The notes under the pieces: generated by a model
Seen by the model: only the letters and a program-made list of their open reading frames with translations
What the model was told of the DNA's origin: nothing
Database searches by the model: none
DNA from: an uncultured Saprospiraceae bacterium
GTDB lineage: Bacteria > Bacteroidota > Bacteroidia > Chitinophagales > Saprospiraceae
DNA: 64,000 nt
Reading direction: 5' to 3'
NCBI GenBank assembly: GCA_938015435.1
Contig: CALLPN010000019.1
Span: forward strand, 26,698 to 90,697
Made by a program: the position numbers and the translations under genes
Shown: positions 29,348-38,251 of the stretch, piece after piece
How positions within the stretch are numbered: position 1 is the first letter of the stretch
Layout: each line of letters starts with the position of its first letter

Positions 29348-30586
29348 TCATCGCAGAAGACTAAACCCTCCAATTGCGCTCTTGTCGGCATTCTGACAAG
29401 TATAACTTACTTTATATATGTAGTGTCCAGGATTAACAGGCAAACCATTAAATAAGCCATCCCAACCATCATTGATACCACTAGCCACAAATACCCTTGT
29501 ACCCCATCTATCGAAGATTTCAAATGACTCAAGTGATTCTAATATAAATGTATTCGAAATACGATAAGTCTCGTTTAATCCATCTCCATTAGGTGTGAAA
29601 GCTGATGGAAGAAGTAAATTTTCACAACTAATGTCATCATCACTAATTACATTGATACGTACAGTATCTGTCTGAGTACAACCATCTATTGCCTGTGTAG
29701 ATAATGTATATGTTGTTGACTCTGCTGGTGTTGCTGTAGTATTAAAAGTATTAGTAGCTGTGAGCCCATCTATAGGCGTCCAACTCAATGAACTTGCACA
29801 GTTATTTCCTGCTGATAACTCTACACTATTACCTATGAATATGGTAGTATCTCGATTAACTATCTCACCAGGAAATAGATAAATATTATTAGCTTCCAAT
29901 AGAGATATTGGTCTATCATATATTTTAAATTCATCGATCACTCCAGTAAACCTTTCTTCGTTTACTGCAAGACAAGGACTATTCGAAATTCCAAAAATGG
30001 CATTCTTACCAATCGAAAGCCCTTTGGGTGCTACATTCGTACTAATGAATTCATTATCGAGATAAAAAGAATATTCCAAGCCTGACTTCACCCACAAGAT
30101 ATGATGCCAACAATTGTCTACATTTAGTTCTGCCCTTGTCTCTATTCTGGCATTTATATTTTCCGTGAGATTCACTATAACCTCATTAGTGTTACTTAAG
30201 TATCTTATAGTAAAATTACTATCCAAGCTGCACTCCGAAGCAAATGATAATATATCTATGGTGCCCAACACAGGTTCAATTTGGAAATAGAATTCGAGGC
30301 TAAAATTTTGTTCGAACACATCACGTAAGCCATTTGGAAACACGACTCTATCATTAACGCCATCGAAAGACGCACTCTGCCCTAGTAATCCACAACCGCA
30401 AGTTATACCGCCCTGAAGGTCAGCATCAGGCTGCAGTAACACTTCATCCATACCATTACAAGCATCAAAACTGTAATGCACTACTTGTGAACTGGCATAT
30501 TTAACTCCTAGAAAAATCATACTTGATATAATCAAGACTAATCTCACGAGGTACGACTTCTGTCTTATTTTCTGCATTACGTTCAT
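29348..30586 (-). CDS. LamG-domain surface protein with T9SS type B sorting domain
   Basis: 412 aa. After a signal anchor (ends near YASSQ), a concanavalin/LamG fold spans about residues 35-235 (YSFDACNG, QSASFDGVNDRVVFP, FSLEFYFQI, GVIDEFKIYDRPIS). A short Ig-like or PKD-like linker follows (about 240-315). The C-terminus is the gliding motility-associated domain: LLPSAFTPNGDGLNETYR, FEIFDRWGTRVF, NPGHYIYKVSY. Probably a carbohydrate- or surface-binding cargo of the type IX system. Confidence 0.87.
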   Translation of the reverse strand: MNVMQKIRQKSYLVRLVLIISSMIFLGVKYASSQVVHYSFDACNGMDEVLLQPDADLQGGITCGCGLLGQSASFDGVNDRVVFPNGLRDVFEQNFSLEFYFQIEPVLGTIDILSFASECSLDSNFTIRYLSNTNEVIVNLTENINARIETRAELNVDNCWHHILWVKSGLEYSFYLDNEFISTNVAPKGLSIGKNAIFGISNSPCLAVNEERFTGVIDEFKIYDRPISLLEANNIYLFPGEIVNRDTTIFIGNSVELSAGNNCASSLSWTPIDGLTATNTFNTTATPAESTTYTLSTQAIDGCTQTDTVRINVISDDDISCENLLLPSAFTPNGDGLNETYRISNTFILESLESFEIFDRWGTRVFVASGINDGWDGLFNGLPVNPGHYIYKVSYTCQNADKSAIGGFSLLR

Positions 30587-30685
30587 ACTACAAATCTATA
30601 TTAATTATAATGAAGGTATTAATACGTTTTGTTGATTTGGCAGAATCAATTAAATGTATAATGACCTTACAATAATGAATGTTTA

Positions 30686-30991
30686 CTATGAAAACATGCC
30701 ACCTAATCCAGCTAATCCTCCTGGAAGTACCTTACTCATCATATCTTGAGAGGCAATGGCTTCTTGTTGCTGGATGGCTTGGGTAATATCGTTGATAGCC
30801 ACTATAAGCATATCTTCTAGCTGCTCTTTATCTTCCATGAGATCCTTATCAATAGAAATATTGAGTATTTCTCTTGCTGCATTAGCTTCTATAGTTATTC
30901 CGTTTTTTGTAATCTCAACTTTTATCTTTTTTAGAGTGGATTGCATCTCTTCCTGCTGAGATTGCATATTCTTCATCATATCTCCGAACAT
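30686..30991 (-). CDS. YbaB/EbfC family nucleoid-associated protein
   Basis: 101 aa, the usual family length. Sequence starts MFGDMMKNMQSQQEEMQ, followed by a basic beta segment (KIKVEITKNGITIEANAAREILNISID) and a helical segment (EDMLIVAINDITQAIQQQEA), ending in a Gly/Met-rich tail. YbaB dimers bind DNA without strong sequence specificity. Often found near dnaX/recR elsewhere, but not here. Confidence 0.88.
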   Translation of the reverse strand: MFGDMMKNMQSQQEEMQSTLKKIKVEITKNGITIEANAAREILNISIDKDLMEDKEQLEDMLIVAINDITQAIQQQEAIASQDMMSKVLPGGLAGLGGMFS

Positions 30992-31017
30992 AGTACTATC
31001 ACGTTTAAGTTAAAAAA

Positions 31018-31025
31018 CAAAAATA
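31018..31025 (-). promoter_or_regulatory. Candidate -7 box for the YbaB-family gene
   Basis: Read on the minus strand, TATTTTTG fits TAnnTTTG, about 27 bases before the ATG. The upstream TTTG is only 14 bases away, shorter than usual. Confidence 0.35.
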
Positions 31026-31117
31026 GACGTCTTTAGGGACAAATACTAAACACATGATAGAAGAATAACACTTTCCTTACATATCAACTAAATATATACG
31101 TTAAATTCATATTTGTC

Positions 31118-31149
31118 TTGCTAATTAAGATTAAACCTTTATACCTTTG
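31118..31149 (+). promoter_or_regulatory. Promoter of the T9SS cargo gene at 31194
   Basis: TTG (31118-31120), 21 bases, TACCTTTG (31142-31149): a good Bacteroidota promoter, giving a leader of about 35-40 bases. Confidence 0.7.
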
Positions 31150-31193
31150 ATGGATACTACTAATTATTTGAACAAACAACAATATCTAGGTTT

Positions 31194-32396
31194 ATGAAAA
31201 AAATTATTTACTTGACTTCAATAATATTAAGCTTGTCGATTTCATTGAATGCTCAGAATACAGAAGCTGGTTCTATTGCTTTCACTGCTTTCAATGGAGA
31301 TGATCCAGATGTGCTAGCATTTGTCGTTCTGAAAGAAATACCTGCAAACATATCTATTTTCTTTAATGAAAATGAATGGCAAGGATCGGCTTTCAATAAC
31401 AGTAATGAAGGAATCCTTGAATGGAGTAATTCAAGTATTACGGCGCCAGGTACAGTAGTTATTTTAACTAGTGGAACCACAGCTAGTGTTGGTTCTGTAT
31501 CAGTAGCAACTGGAAGTTTTAATCTAGGAGGCTCAAACGAAGCAGTATTTGCTTACACAGGAACTTCTGCATCACCAACTTTCTTTTTGGCCGCTGTTTC
31601 TAATGAAGCTTATAGCCTTACGGTTGGTTCATTAGCGGGAACAGGATTAGTTGAAGGAGAAACCGCTGTAAATTTTGATGGTGATGAGGATATTGGGGTT
31701 TTAGACTTATCTATAGATTGTACAGGAGATACAAGAATAGAGTGCGCAACTAAATTTAATACGGCGTCTAACTGGATCACTCAAGATGGGTCTGGAAATC
31801 AAAGTACCGATGGAGTAGCACCTGATGTACCAGGAAGTATAATCGGTTCACATACTATACCTACTACTTTTGGAATCCTTCCAGTTGAACTTACAAAATT
31901 CGCTGCGTCTAAAGACTTGAGCCATGTAAATCTAGAATGGCAAACAGCCACTGAAATCAATAACGAAAGATTCGAAATCGAAAGATCTTCTGACGCTGGA
32001 AGATTTGAAAACATTGGTTCAGTAAAAGGAGAAGGAAACAGTTCAAGACTTCAAGATTACTCTTTTGTAGATGCAATGCCTTTAAATGGTATCAACTATT
32101 ATAGATTAAAGCAAATAGATATTGATGGTGCTTTTGCATACTCTGATGTAGTATCAGTGAAAATGAACAGAGCTAACATTCGTATAACACCTACTTCTAC
32201 ATTTGACTTTGTTACTGTAAACACTGGAGCTCAATCATCACTCGTCCTTAGAAATATAAACGGACAAGTAATGGATAGTCAATCAGACTCTGAAGGAAAC
32301 TTCACTATAGAAATGGCGAACTATGCTCAAGGAATTTACTTCTTGACTATAGATGTCAATGGATCTATTCAAACTAAAAAAGTAGTGAGGTTATAA
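31194..32396 (+). CDS. Secreted protein with T9SS type A sorting domain
   Basis: 400 aa. Signal peptide (residues 1-20, ends SLNAQ). The N-terminal half (about 22-220) is beta-rich with GSIAFTAFNGDDPDVLAFV, resembling lamin-tail-like or uncharacterised secreted domains. From LPVELTKFAASKDLSHV it has the fibronectin-like linker seen in many Bacteroidota cargo proteins (EWQTATEINNERFEIERS, GINYYRLKQIDIDG), ending in the type A sorting domain (LRNINGQVMDSQS, YAQGIYFLTIDVNG). A strong terminator follows. Confidence 0.85.
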   Translation: MKKIIYLTSIILSLSISLNAQNTEAGSIAFTAFNGDDPDVLAFVVLKEIPANISIFFNENEWQGSAFNNSNEGILEWSNSSITAPGTVVILTSGTTASVGSVSVATGSFNLGGSNEAVFAYTGTSASPTFFLAAVSNEAYSLTVGSLAGTGLVEGETAVNFDGDEDIGVLDLSIDCTGDTRIECATKFNTASNWITQDGSGNQSTDGVAPDVPGSIIGSHTIPTTFGILPVELTKFAASKDLSHVNLEWQTATEINNERFEIERSSDAGRFENIGSVKGEGNSSRLQDYSFVDAMPLNGINYYRLKQIDIDGAFAYSDVVSVKMNRANIRITPTSTFDFVTVNTGAQSSLVLRNINGQVMDSQSDSEGNFTIEMANYAQGIYFLTIDVNGSIQTKKVVRL

Positions 32397-32420
32397 TCTC
32401 ACATTTAATTAAAATATAGA

Positions 32421-32452
32421 AGCAGCTCTTGTATACAAGGGCTGCTTTTTTT
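32421..32452 (+). terminator. Rho-independent terminator after the 31194 gene
   Basis: AGCAGCTCTTG TATA CAAGGGCTGCT stem followed by a T-run at 32445-32452; one G-T pair in the stem. 24 bases after the stop codon. Confidence 0.85.
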
Positions 32453-32847
32453 ATACACTTCTATGGACCAACTTTTGAAAATTTGATTTTCAAAATCTTA
32501 CCAATATTAATGTTATTAAAGAGGCTTTCAAGATTTAGATGAATTACAAAAAAAGTGGGCAAGCTGGTTAAGCTTGCCCTTTTCATTATCAGGTTCGAGA
32601 GCCACGTTATGCTCTACTGAGAATTTTGTCGATTTACTGTTCCTGAATGTTAGGTGGATATCGTAAGTGCTTAGGACCGGTTCAGAGTCTGTTGGCAGTA
32701 AGATGATTCAAGTTTGAGATTTTTGGGAAATGTCATACTCTTCTTCATTTTACATACTAGGTTTCCACCCCTTTTATGGTTAACTGTGTGTTGTTTCTTT
32801 TAAATTAAATGTGTGTGTGTTTTGAATTTTCGGATAACTGATTGCTA
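32453..32847. other. Intergenic region between convergent genes
   Basis: About 395 bases. Contains the bidirectional terminator at 32547-32584 and, at 32585-32710, a stretch less AT-rich than its surroundings without a coding frame. I could not match it to 4.5S, 6S, tmRNA or RNase P RNA. A short TG run (GTGTGTGTGT) lies at 32811-32820. Confidence 0.4.
32547..32584. terminator. Bidirectional terminator between convergent genes
   Basis: GGGCAAGCT GGTTA AGCTTGCCC (32557-32579) is a perfect 9-base stem with T4 on the plus side and a run of A on the left, giving T on the minus strand. It could end the plus-strand transcript and the ftsK transcript. Confidence 0.75.
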
Positions 32848-35421
32848 TCACTGCTTACTTTTCTCTGTCCACCAATGATCAAATTCTTCTACTGAAAAGA
32901 ATAAAACATCTCTTGGCTTCGAGCCTTTTCCTGGGCCAACGATGCCCATCTGCTCCATTTGATCCATAATACGTCCTGCACGGTTGTACCCTAGTTGAAG
33001 CTTACGTTGTATACTTGATGTAGATCCATGTTGGCTACCGATGATCAACATCGCGGCGTCTTTGAACATACTGTCTAAATCTGAAAATTTGAGGCTAGAT
33101 CCATCTTTACTTAGATCTTCTTCACCAACAAACTCCGGTAAGTGGAATGGTTCAGCATATCCTTGTTGATCAGCGATATGGTCTATCACTCTCTCAACTT
33201 CTGGAGTATCCACAAATGCACATTGCAGTCTTACTATATTACTACCAATATTAAGTAACATATCACCTTTTCCTATTAGCTGATCTGCACCACCCGCATC
33301 TAGTATCGTACGGCTATCGATCTTACTCGTCACCTTGAATGCCAATCTAGCTGGGAAATTAGCTTTTATCATACCAGTAATAATATTTACAGATGGTCTC
33401 TGTGTCGCTATGATTAAGTGAATTCCAATCGCTCTGGCTAACTGCGCTAATCTTGCAATCGGTAACTCTACTTCTTTTCCTGCAGTCATAATTAGATCTG
33501 CAAATTCATCTATTACTAATACAATGTATGGCAAAAACTTGTGCCCGTCATTTGGATTTAGTCTACGTGCGCAAAACTTATCATTGTATTCTTTTAAGTT
33601 ACGTGCTCTAGCTTTCTTAAGTAAATCATACCTCGCATCCATCTCCATACATAGAGAGTTTAGCGTGTGGATTGCCTTAGTTGTATCTGTTACTATTGGT
33701 TCATCTTGATCTGGCAAAAAAGCTAAGAAATGCTTATTCAAACTAGCATAAGGAAACAACTCTACTTTCTTAGGATCAATTAACACTAGCTTCACTTGAG
33801 AAGGGTGCTTCTTGTATAATAGAGACATTAATATCGTATTGATACCTACCGACTTACCTTGACCAGTGGCTCCGGCTACAAGAAGGTGAGGCATCTTTGC
33901 CAAATCAGCAACGAATACTTCATTTGATATTGTCTTACCAAGAGCAATTGGCAATGCCATCTTACTTGCTTGGAATTTATCTGTAGTTACTACCTCATGG
34001 AAGCTTACTATCTGCGGTTTCTTGTTAGGTACCTCTATACCGATTGTTCCCTTTCCTGGAATCGGTGCTATAATACGTATTCCTAGCGCTGCTAGAGATA
34101 ATGCTATATCATCTTCAAGGTTTTTTATCTTACTAATCTTCACACCTGGTGCAGGTACTATTTCATATAATGTCACCGTAGGTCCGATCGTCGCACGAAT
34201 CTTTGTGATTTCGATCTTGTAGTTCAGTAATGTCTCTATAATCTGATCCTTATTCGATTCTAACTCTGCTCTATCTATCTCTACTTTTCTATCGGCATAC
34301 TCTTCTAAGAATTCAATCTTAGGTGGTACATAATTCGATAAATCTAATTTCTCATCATAAGGTTGACTTGTATCTTCGTCCTTGTTGACTTCCAGTTTAT
34401 CAGCTGCTCCAGATTCTACTGCTTTTCGCTCCATCGGGTCACCCACCTCAACTTCATCAAAACCTAATGAAGGCTTAGCCTTGGGTTCTTCCGGTACTTC
34501 CGCTACTTCCATCTCTAATGCTGATGGATCATACTTCGGTTTACGTTTTCGTTTATTAGCAGATGGTTCAGGCAGCTCAAAATCTAAAGCAGATCCTGGT
34601 GCTTCCTGTCCATCAGTACTAATAGTGGTTTTTGGAATGGCTCCATTTTGGGCCTCGTCCTCTTGGGAAGGACGTAACGCAGTGTAACTCTTTGAGTCTT
34701 CTTTTGAAGAAGTAGCAGAAGCGGTCGACCTTGCTACTTTCTCTTCGGACTCTTCAGAAACTAAACTACTAAGGAATCGGTTAATTTTATCTGTAAAAGG
34801 TATGGTATCAAGGTTAATCCTCTCTCCTCCTGGGATCATTGCTTGTATTTGACTCATCTGCGGATTAAACTGCCAGATGATAAAGCCTACAAGGCTAAAT
34901 AATAATAAGAAAAATAAACCTACTGAACCGACAAAATTAATCAGCCATAGGCATGTACTTTCACCAAATGCCCCACCCCATGTGAAGTCACTTCCTCTGA
35001 ACAAAAATTCTAACAATAATGAAAGGAACGCTATCCAAAGAAGGGCATCTTTTGATTTGTAGAAAAAAGATTGTAAAGGTCTTTTCTTTATAAGATCCGT
35101 ACCTAGCTTAAACAATAAGAATACAAATGCAATAGATGGTAAACCAAAGCCCCAATAAAAGAATGCATTGGAAACAAAAGCGCCTAGTCGTCCTAACCAG
35201 TTGGATACAGTAAGATCACTCTGCATCATTATCTCCCAGCTAAACTGTAATACTTTATCTTGATCAGTCTTCCAGGTAGTCATATAAGATATGAATGCTA
35301 CCGCAAGATAGATCGCTAACATGTAGCATACTATACCAGCAATTTTGCGCAGTCTGTCATCTTGCGCCTTGCCTTTTTTTACCTTCCTTGTTTTTTTCTT
35401 AGTTGTAGATCTTACAGCCAT
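32848..35421 (-). CDS. ftsK: DNA translocase FtsK/SpoIIIE
   Basis: 857 aa from ATG 35421 (MAVRSTTKKKTRKVKK); the frame extends to 35526 but that part is not family-like. The N-terminal domain has about four or five membrane segments, followed by an acidic/Pro-rich linker (about 250-370) and the motor: Walker A GATGQGKSVGIN, Walker B region IVLVIDEFADL, ATQRPSVNIITG. The C-terminal winged-helix gamma domain (AAMLIIGSQHGSTSSIQRKL) reads polarity sequences on the chromosome. Moves DNA and supports dimer resolution at the division septum. Confidence 0.96.
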   Translation of the reverse strand: MAVRSTTKKKTRKVKKGKAQDDRLRKIAGIVCYMLAIYLAVAFISYMTTWKTDQDKVLQFSWEIMMQSDLTVSNWLGRLGAFVSNAFFYWGFGLPSIAFVFLLFKLGTDLIKKRPLQSFFYKSKDALLWIAFLSLLLEFLFRGSDFTWGGAFGESTCLWLINFVGSVGLFFLLLFSLVGFIIWQFNPQMSQIQAMIPGGERINLDTIPFTDKINRFLSSLVSEESEEKVARSTASATSSKEDSKSYTALRPSQEDEAQNGAIPKTTISTDGQEAPGSALDFELPEPSANKRKRKPKYDPSALEMEVAEVPEEPKAKPSLGFDEVEVGDPMERKAVESGAADKLEVNKDEDTSQPYDEKLDLSNYVPPKIEFLEEYADRKVEIDRAELESNKDQIIETLLNYKIEITKIRATIGPTVTLYEIVPAPGVKISKIKNLEDDIALSLAALGIRIIAPIPGKGTIGIEVPNKKPQIVSFHEVVTTDKFQASKMALPIALGKTISNEVFVADLAKMPHLLVAGATGQGKSVGINTILMSLLYKKHPSQVKLVLIDPKKVELFPYASLNKHFLAFLPDQDEPIVTDTTKAIHTLNSLCMEMDARYDLLKKARARNLKEYNDKFCARRLNPNDGHKFLPYIVLVIDEFADLIMTAGKEVELPIARLAQLARAIGIHLIIATQRPSVNIITGMIKANFPARLAFKVTSKIDSRTILDAGGADQLIGKGDMLLNIGSNIVRLQCAFVDTPEVERVIDHIADQQGYAEPFHLPEFVGEEDLSKDGSSLKFSDLDSMFKDAAMLIIGSQHGSTSSIQRKLQLGYNRAGRIMDQMEQMGIVGPGKGSKPRDVLFFSVEEFDHWWTEKSKQ

Positions 35422-35526
35422 ATTCCTATATTTCGTTGGGATTACGAATTTTCCATTTCTTAAAAAACTTAACCCACTTCTATCAAATAGAAAAGAGTCT
35501 TCCTTTGTGTAAGGGGAACGTATCAA

Positions 35527-36201
35527 TAGTTAAATCGATACTTCGAGTTTTTTTAATCTGCGAGAACTAAATAAAGGTCTTCTTGGGAAAGATATTCATT
35601 CATACGTTCTCTTCTTCTATTGCTGCTTTGGGAATGTAAACATAGGGATAATTATTACATATTACGTAAATACGCAATATGTTTTTGCATTGCTAATCAG
35701 GTAGTTACATACAAATAAGATTATTTTAATGTATAAAGGCATTGATAGCGTGAGGATTGTACAAAAAACAAACGAACAGATTAAAATAAAAATATCTGTT
35801 ATTTTTTTTGAACCTTTTATATACTCCAATTATCGGACCAAGATGCCATTTAATACTAATCTGAGTGTGTCCTTTTTGATTAATCATCCCCTTCTATAAC
35901 TCAAACCCTTATAGCTACTGCAATTCAGTTATTATAAATTTCACTTTATTATTCAAATTCAATCTGGGGCTATTACAGAATGAAATTTAACACTTCGATT
36001 GATACTACATTAGAAATTTCTTTGACCTTCATGGTCTTGCTAAGAGCGATGCTCTAAATTTTGATAAATACTGAAATAAACTCGTTTTAACTTATGACTA
36101 GAATTCGATTTTATATCAAATGACTGAATTTGGTTCAGGAATGAATCCGACCAACCCAATTCGAATCAAGATAGATTCCAAACCTAATAATCTTATAAAT
36201 A
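35527..36201. other. Long AT-rich intergenic region upstream of ftsK
   Basis: About 675 bases without a supported gene. I see no strong stem, tandem repeat or RNA gene. It must hold the ftsK promoter, but no full TAnnTTTG box with TTG spacing stands out. Confidence 0.45.
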
Positions 36202-36233
36202 GAAAAGAGCTTGAAGATTAAATCTCCAAGCTC
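36202..36233 (-). terminator. Terminator after the MscS gene
   Basis: On the minus strand GAGCTTG(G)AGATT ... AATCT(T)CAAGCTC forms a long stem, followed by TTTTCT. It lies about 40 bases after the stop codon of the channel gene. Confidence 0.8.
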
Positions 36234-36271
36234 CTTCCTATTTACTCATTCGGATTTAATAAATCCTAGAG

Positions 36272-37090
36272 CTAATTCTGATTCGTTACATTTAAATCCA
36301 TAGTAGGATATGGTATTCCTATTCCTTGCTCATCGAAAGCCTTTTTTACGTGCTCTTGCATATAGAACATGACGTCCCAGTAATGCTCACTTTTACAAAA
36401 CGGGCGAGTCGCGAGATCTACTGAGCTATCACCAAGATTAGCTACTACAACTCCCTGTGCAGGTTCGCTTAATATATACGGACAATCCTTACCTACATTA
36501 AGAATTACTTCTCTTGCTTTATCAATCTTGTCACTATACCCTATTCCAAATGTAAGTTCTACACCTACTGTTCCTTGACCAGATATATTAGTTATGGTAT
36601 TACCCGTAACATTGCTATTAGAAACAAAGATCTTCTTGTTATCTAAGGTTGCAAGTTCCGTATTAAATGCGCTAATAGCATTTACAGATCCAATACTTCC
36701 TCCTCCAATCTCAACTAAGTCACCTACTTTAAACGGCTTAAATATCATTAACATCACTCCTGAAGCGATCTGACCTAAACTACCGTTGAGTGCCATACCG
36801 ACGCCTATCATTAGGCCTCCTAATATGGCTAAAAATGAAGTTGTATCAACACCAAACTTGGTTGCCACTGATAAGAGCAGCATTACTTTCAGACCTGCAC
36901 TGATAATAGATGATAAGAATTTGGATAAGGATAGATCCATTCCGTTTTTCATCAAACTCTTATCTAATACTTTCATTAGTTTTTTGATGATCCAAAAACC
37001 AATAATTAAGGTCAGTATTGCCATTAATGCTTTTGGTGCGTATTCGATAGCCATCTGAATGCCTTTATTCGTTATTTCGTTAATATCCAT
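36272..37090 (-). CDS. Small-conductance mechanosensitive channel (MscS family)
   Basis: 272 aa, similar in length to E. coli MscS (286). Three membrane segments; the pore helix is GLMIGVGMALNGSLGQIASGVMLMIFKPF (about residues 90-118; only its type is noted here), followed by the beta domain KVGDLVEIGGGSIGSV and NKKIFVSNSNVTGNTI. Opens on membrane tension to release solutes at osmotic downshock. It ends with its own terminator. A perfect 15-base tandem duplication lies 16-45 bases upstream of the ATG. Confidence 0.92.
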   Translation of the reverse strand: MDINEITNKGIQMAIEYAPKALMAILTLIIGFWIIKKLMKVLDKSLMKNGMDLSLSKFLSSIISAGLKVMLLLSVATKFGVDTTSFLAILGGLMIGVGMALNGSLGQIASGVMLMIFKPFKVGDLVEIGGGSIGSVNAISAFNTELATLDNKKIFVSNSNVTGNTITNISGQGTVGVELTFGIGYSDKIDKAREVILNVGKDCPYILSEPAQGVVVANLGDSSVDLATRPFCKSEHYWDVMFYMQEHVKKAFDEQGIGIPYPTMDLNVTNQN

Positions 37091-37105
37091 ATTGTTATTC
37101 TACTT

Positions 37106-37135
37106 ATTATGTGTTGAAAAATTATGTGTTGAAAA
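37106..37135. repeat. 15-base tandem duplication upstream of the MscS gene
   Basis: ATTATGTGTTGAAAA occurs twice without interruption. It falls in the promoter region of the channel gene, so it may change spacing of promoter parts or be an operator; no function is shown. Confidence 0.7.
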
Positions 37136-37228
37136 ATTGTGAATGCGAACATTGGTTTAAAAGAATCCAATTGGTCCACATAAATGATTAACAAAGATAC
37201 ATTCCTAAACTTAGGGCTGTACTTTAAT

Positions 37229-37262
37229 AAAAAAGACCCTTTTAACATTCGTCAAAAGAGTC
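37229..37262 (-). terminator. Terminator downstream of the serS-peptidase-frr cluster
   Basis: On the minus strand GACTCTTTT ... AAAAGGGTC forms the stem (one G-T pair), followed by T6. It lies beyond the hairpin-repeat array, about 390 bases after the frr stop codon. Confidence 0.75.
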
Positions 37263-37327
37263 CTTATGATTGCTTTTATTTTCGATATTAATTTTCCGCT
37301 GATATTGGGTTTCGCTTTGTCGTAGGA

Positions 37328-37405
37328 GAAGTCTTATTCTTAGACTTGCGGTTTAAAGGCCTATCAAGGGCGAAGTCTTATTCTTAGACTTGCGGTTTAA
37401 AGGCC
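37328..37405. repeat. 34-base direct repeat, two copies (37328-37361, 37372-37405)
   Basis: Both copies are identical: they start with a small hairpin (AAGTCT tattct TAGACTT, roughly) and continue with GCGGTTTAAAGGCC. They are joined by ATCAAGGGC and lead into the next repeat type at GAAGTC. Part of a mosaic hairpin array downstream of frr. Confidence 0.85.
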
Positions 37406-37417
37406 CTGATCAAGGGC

Positions 37418-37647
37418 GAAGTCAACGTGTTTTTTTTGCAAAAACACTGTCTGACTTGCGCAGACCGCGCGTTTGCTGCACAAGCCGCGCTTGTATCAAC
37501 GTGTTTCTGTGAAACACTGCCTGACTTCGCGGTCGTGTTTTTTGCTTTGCAAAGTTTAGTTTCAACCATCGGTATTATCCTGTGCAAAGTCAACGTGTTT
37601 CTGTGAAACACTGCCTGACTTCGCGGTCGTGTTTTTTGCTTTGCAAA
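37418..37647. repeat. Hairpin repeat array with 58-base copies at 37496-37553 and 37590-37647
   Basis: The two 58-base copies are identical and carry the hairpin GTGTTT CTGT GAAACAC followed by TGCCTGACTTCGCGGTCGTG. A third diverged copy begins at 37421 with hairpin GTGTTTT ... AAAACAC. Between them, 37468-37488 (CGCGTTTGCTGCACAAGCCGC) matches 18 of 21 bases of the repeat between trpG and trpD at 7119-7139. The array begins right after the frr stop codon. Confidence 0.85.
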
Positions 37648-37652
37648 AAACA

Positions 37653-38216
37653 CTAAACCGTCATAATATCCTTTTCTTTGGCGTCGATCATACTTTCGAT
37701 CTTTCTGGTATAGGATTTCACTTTATCATCTACGTCCTCCTCTTTGCGCTTACCGGCATCTTCAGGATATCCTTCTTTCACTTCTTTCTTAATAGCGTCC
37801 ATTAGTTTATGGCGTATACTTCTAAGACTTACCTTAGTATCTTCTCCTATCCCCTTACACTGCTTTACTAGATCCTTACGTCTCTCCTGTGTCATCGGTG
37901 GTACGCTGATACGGATAAACTCTCCATCGTTCATTGGTGTTAAGCCTAGATTAGCTTCAAATATTGCACGCTCTATAACAGCTAACATACCTTTCTCCCA
38001 TGGTTGAATCGTAATAGTCTTACTATCTGCAGTACCCATATTGGCTACTTGAGATATCGGCGTCGGTGTTCCATAATAGTCACACATCACGCTACTGAGC
38101 ATTGCTGGTGACGCTTTACCCGCTCTAATCTTAGTTAATTCTGCCGCTAGGTGCTCTAATGACTTATGCATGTCATCGTCACCTTCCATTATTGTTTCTT
38201 CTAAAAATTCGCTCAT
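37653..38216 (-). CDS. frr: Ribosome recycling factor
   Basis: 187 aa, the standard size. With EF-G it splits post-termination ribosomes. Typical segments: LEHLAAELTKIRAGKASPAML, YYGTPTPISQVANM, IRISVPPMTQERRKDLVKQ, and the C-terminal helix DDKVKSYTRKIESMIDAKEKDIMTV (in part). Third gene of serS - peptidase - frr; the hairpin array abuts its stop codon. Confidence 0.97.
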   Translation of the reverse strand: MSEFLEETIMEGDDDMHKSLEHLAAELTKIRAGKASPAMLSSVMCDYYGTPTPISQVANMGTADSKTITIQPWEKGMLAVIERAIFEANLGLTPMNDGEFIRISVPPMTQERRKDLVKQCKGIGEDTKVSLRSIRHKLMDAIKKEVKEGYPEDAGKRKEEDVDDKVKSYTRKIESMIDAKEKDIMTV

Positions 38217-38251
38217 AATATATAATACTTAAAAAATTATCGTCTTTCTCT

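Noticed and set aside
32585..32710. Possible housekeeping small RNA (4.5S, 6S or tmRNA)
   Set aside because: It is less AT-rich than its surroundings, but none of the conserved motifs of these RNAs could be found.
35422..35526. N-terminal extension of the ftsK frame
   Set aside because: The 35 extra residues are not FtsK-like; the basic start MAVRSTTKKK fits better.
37384..37653. Minus-strand ORF of 89 residues directly after frr
   Set aside because: It lies wholly in the hairpin-repeat array, repeats the same peptide pieces because of the DNA repeats, and has no protein-like composition.
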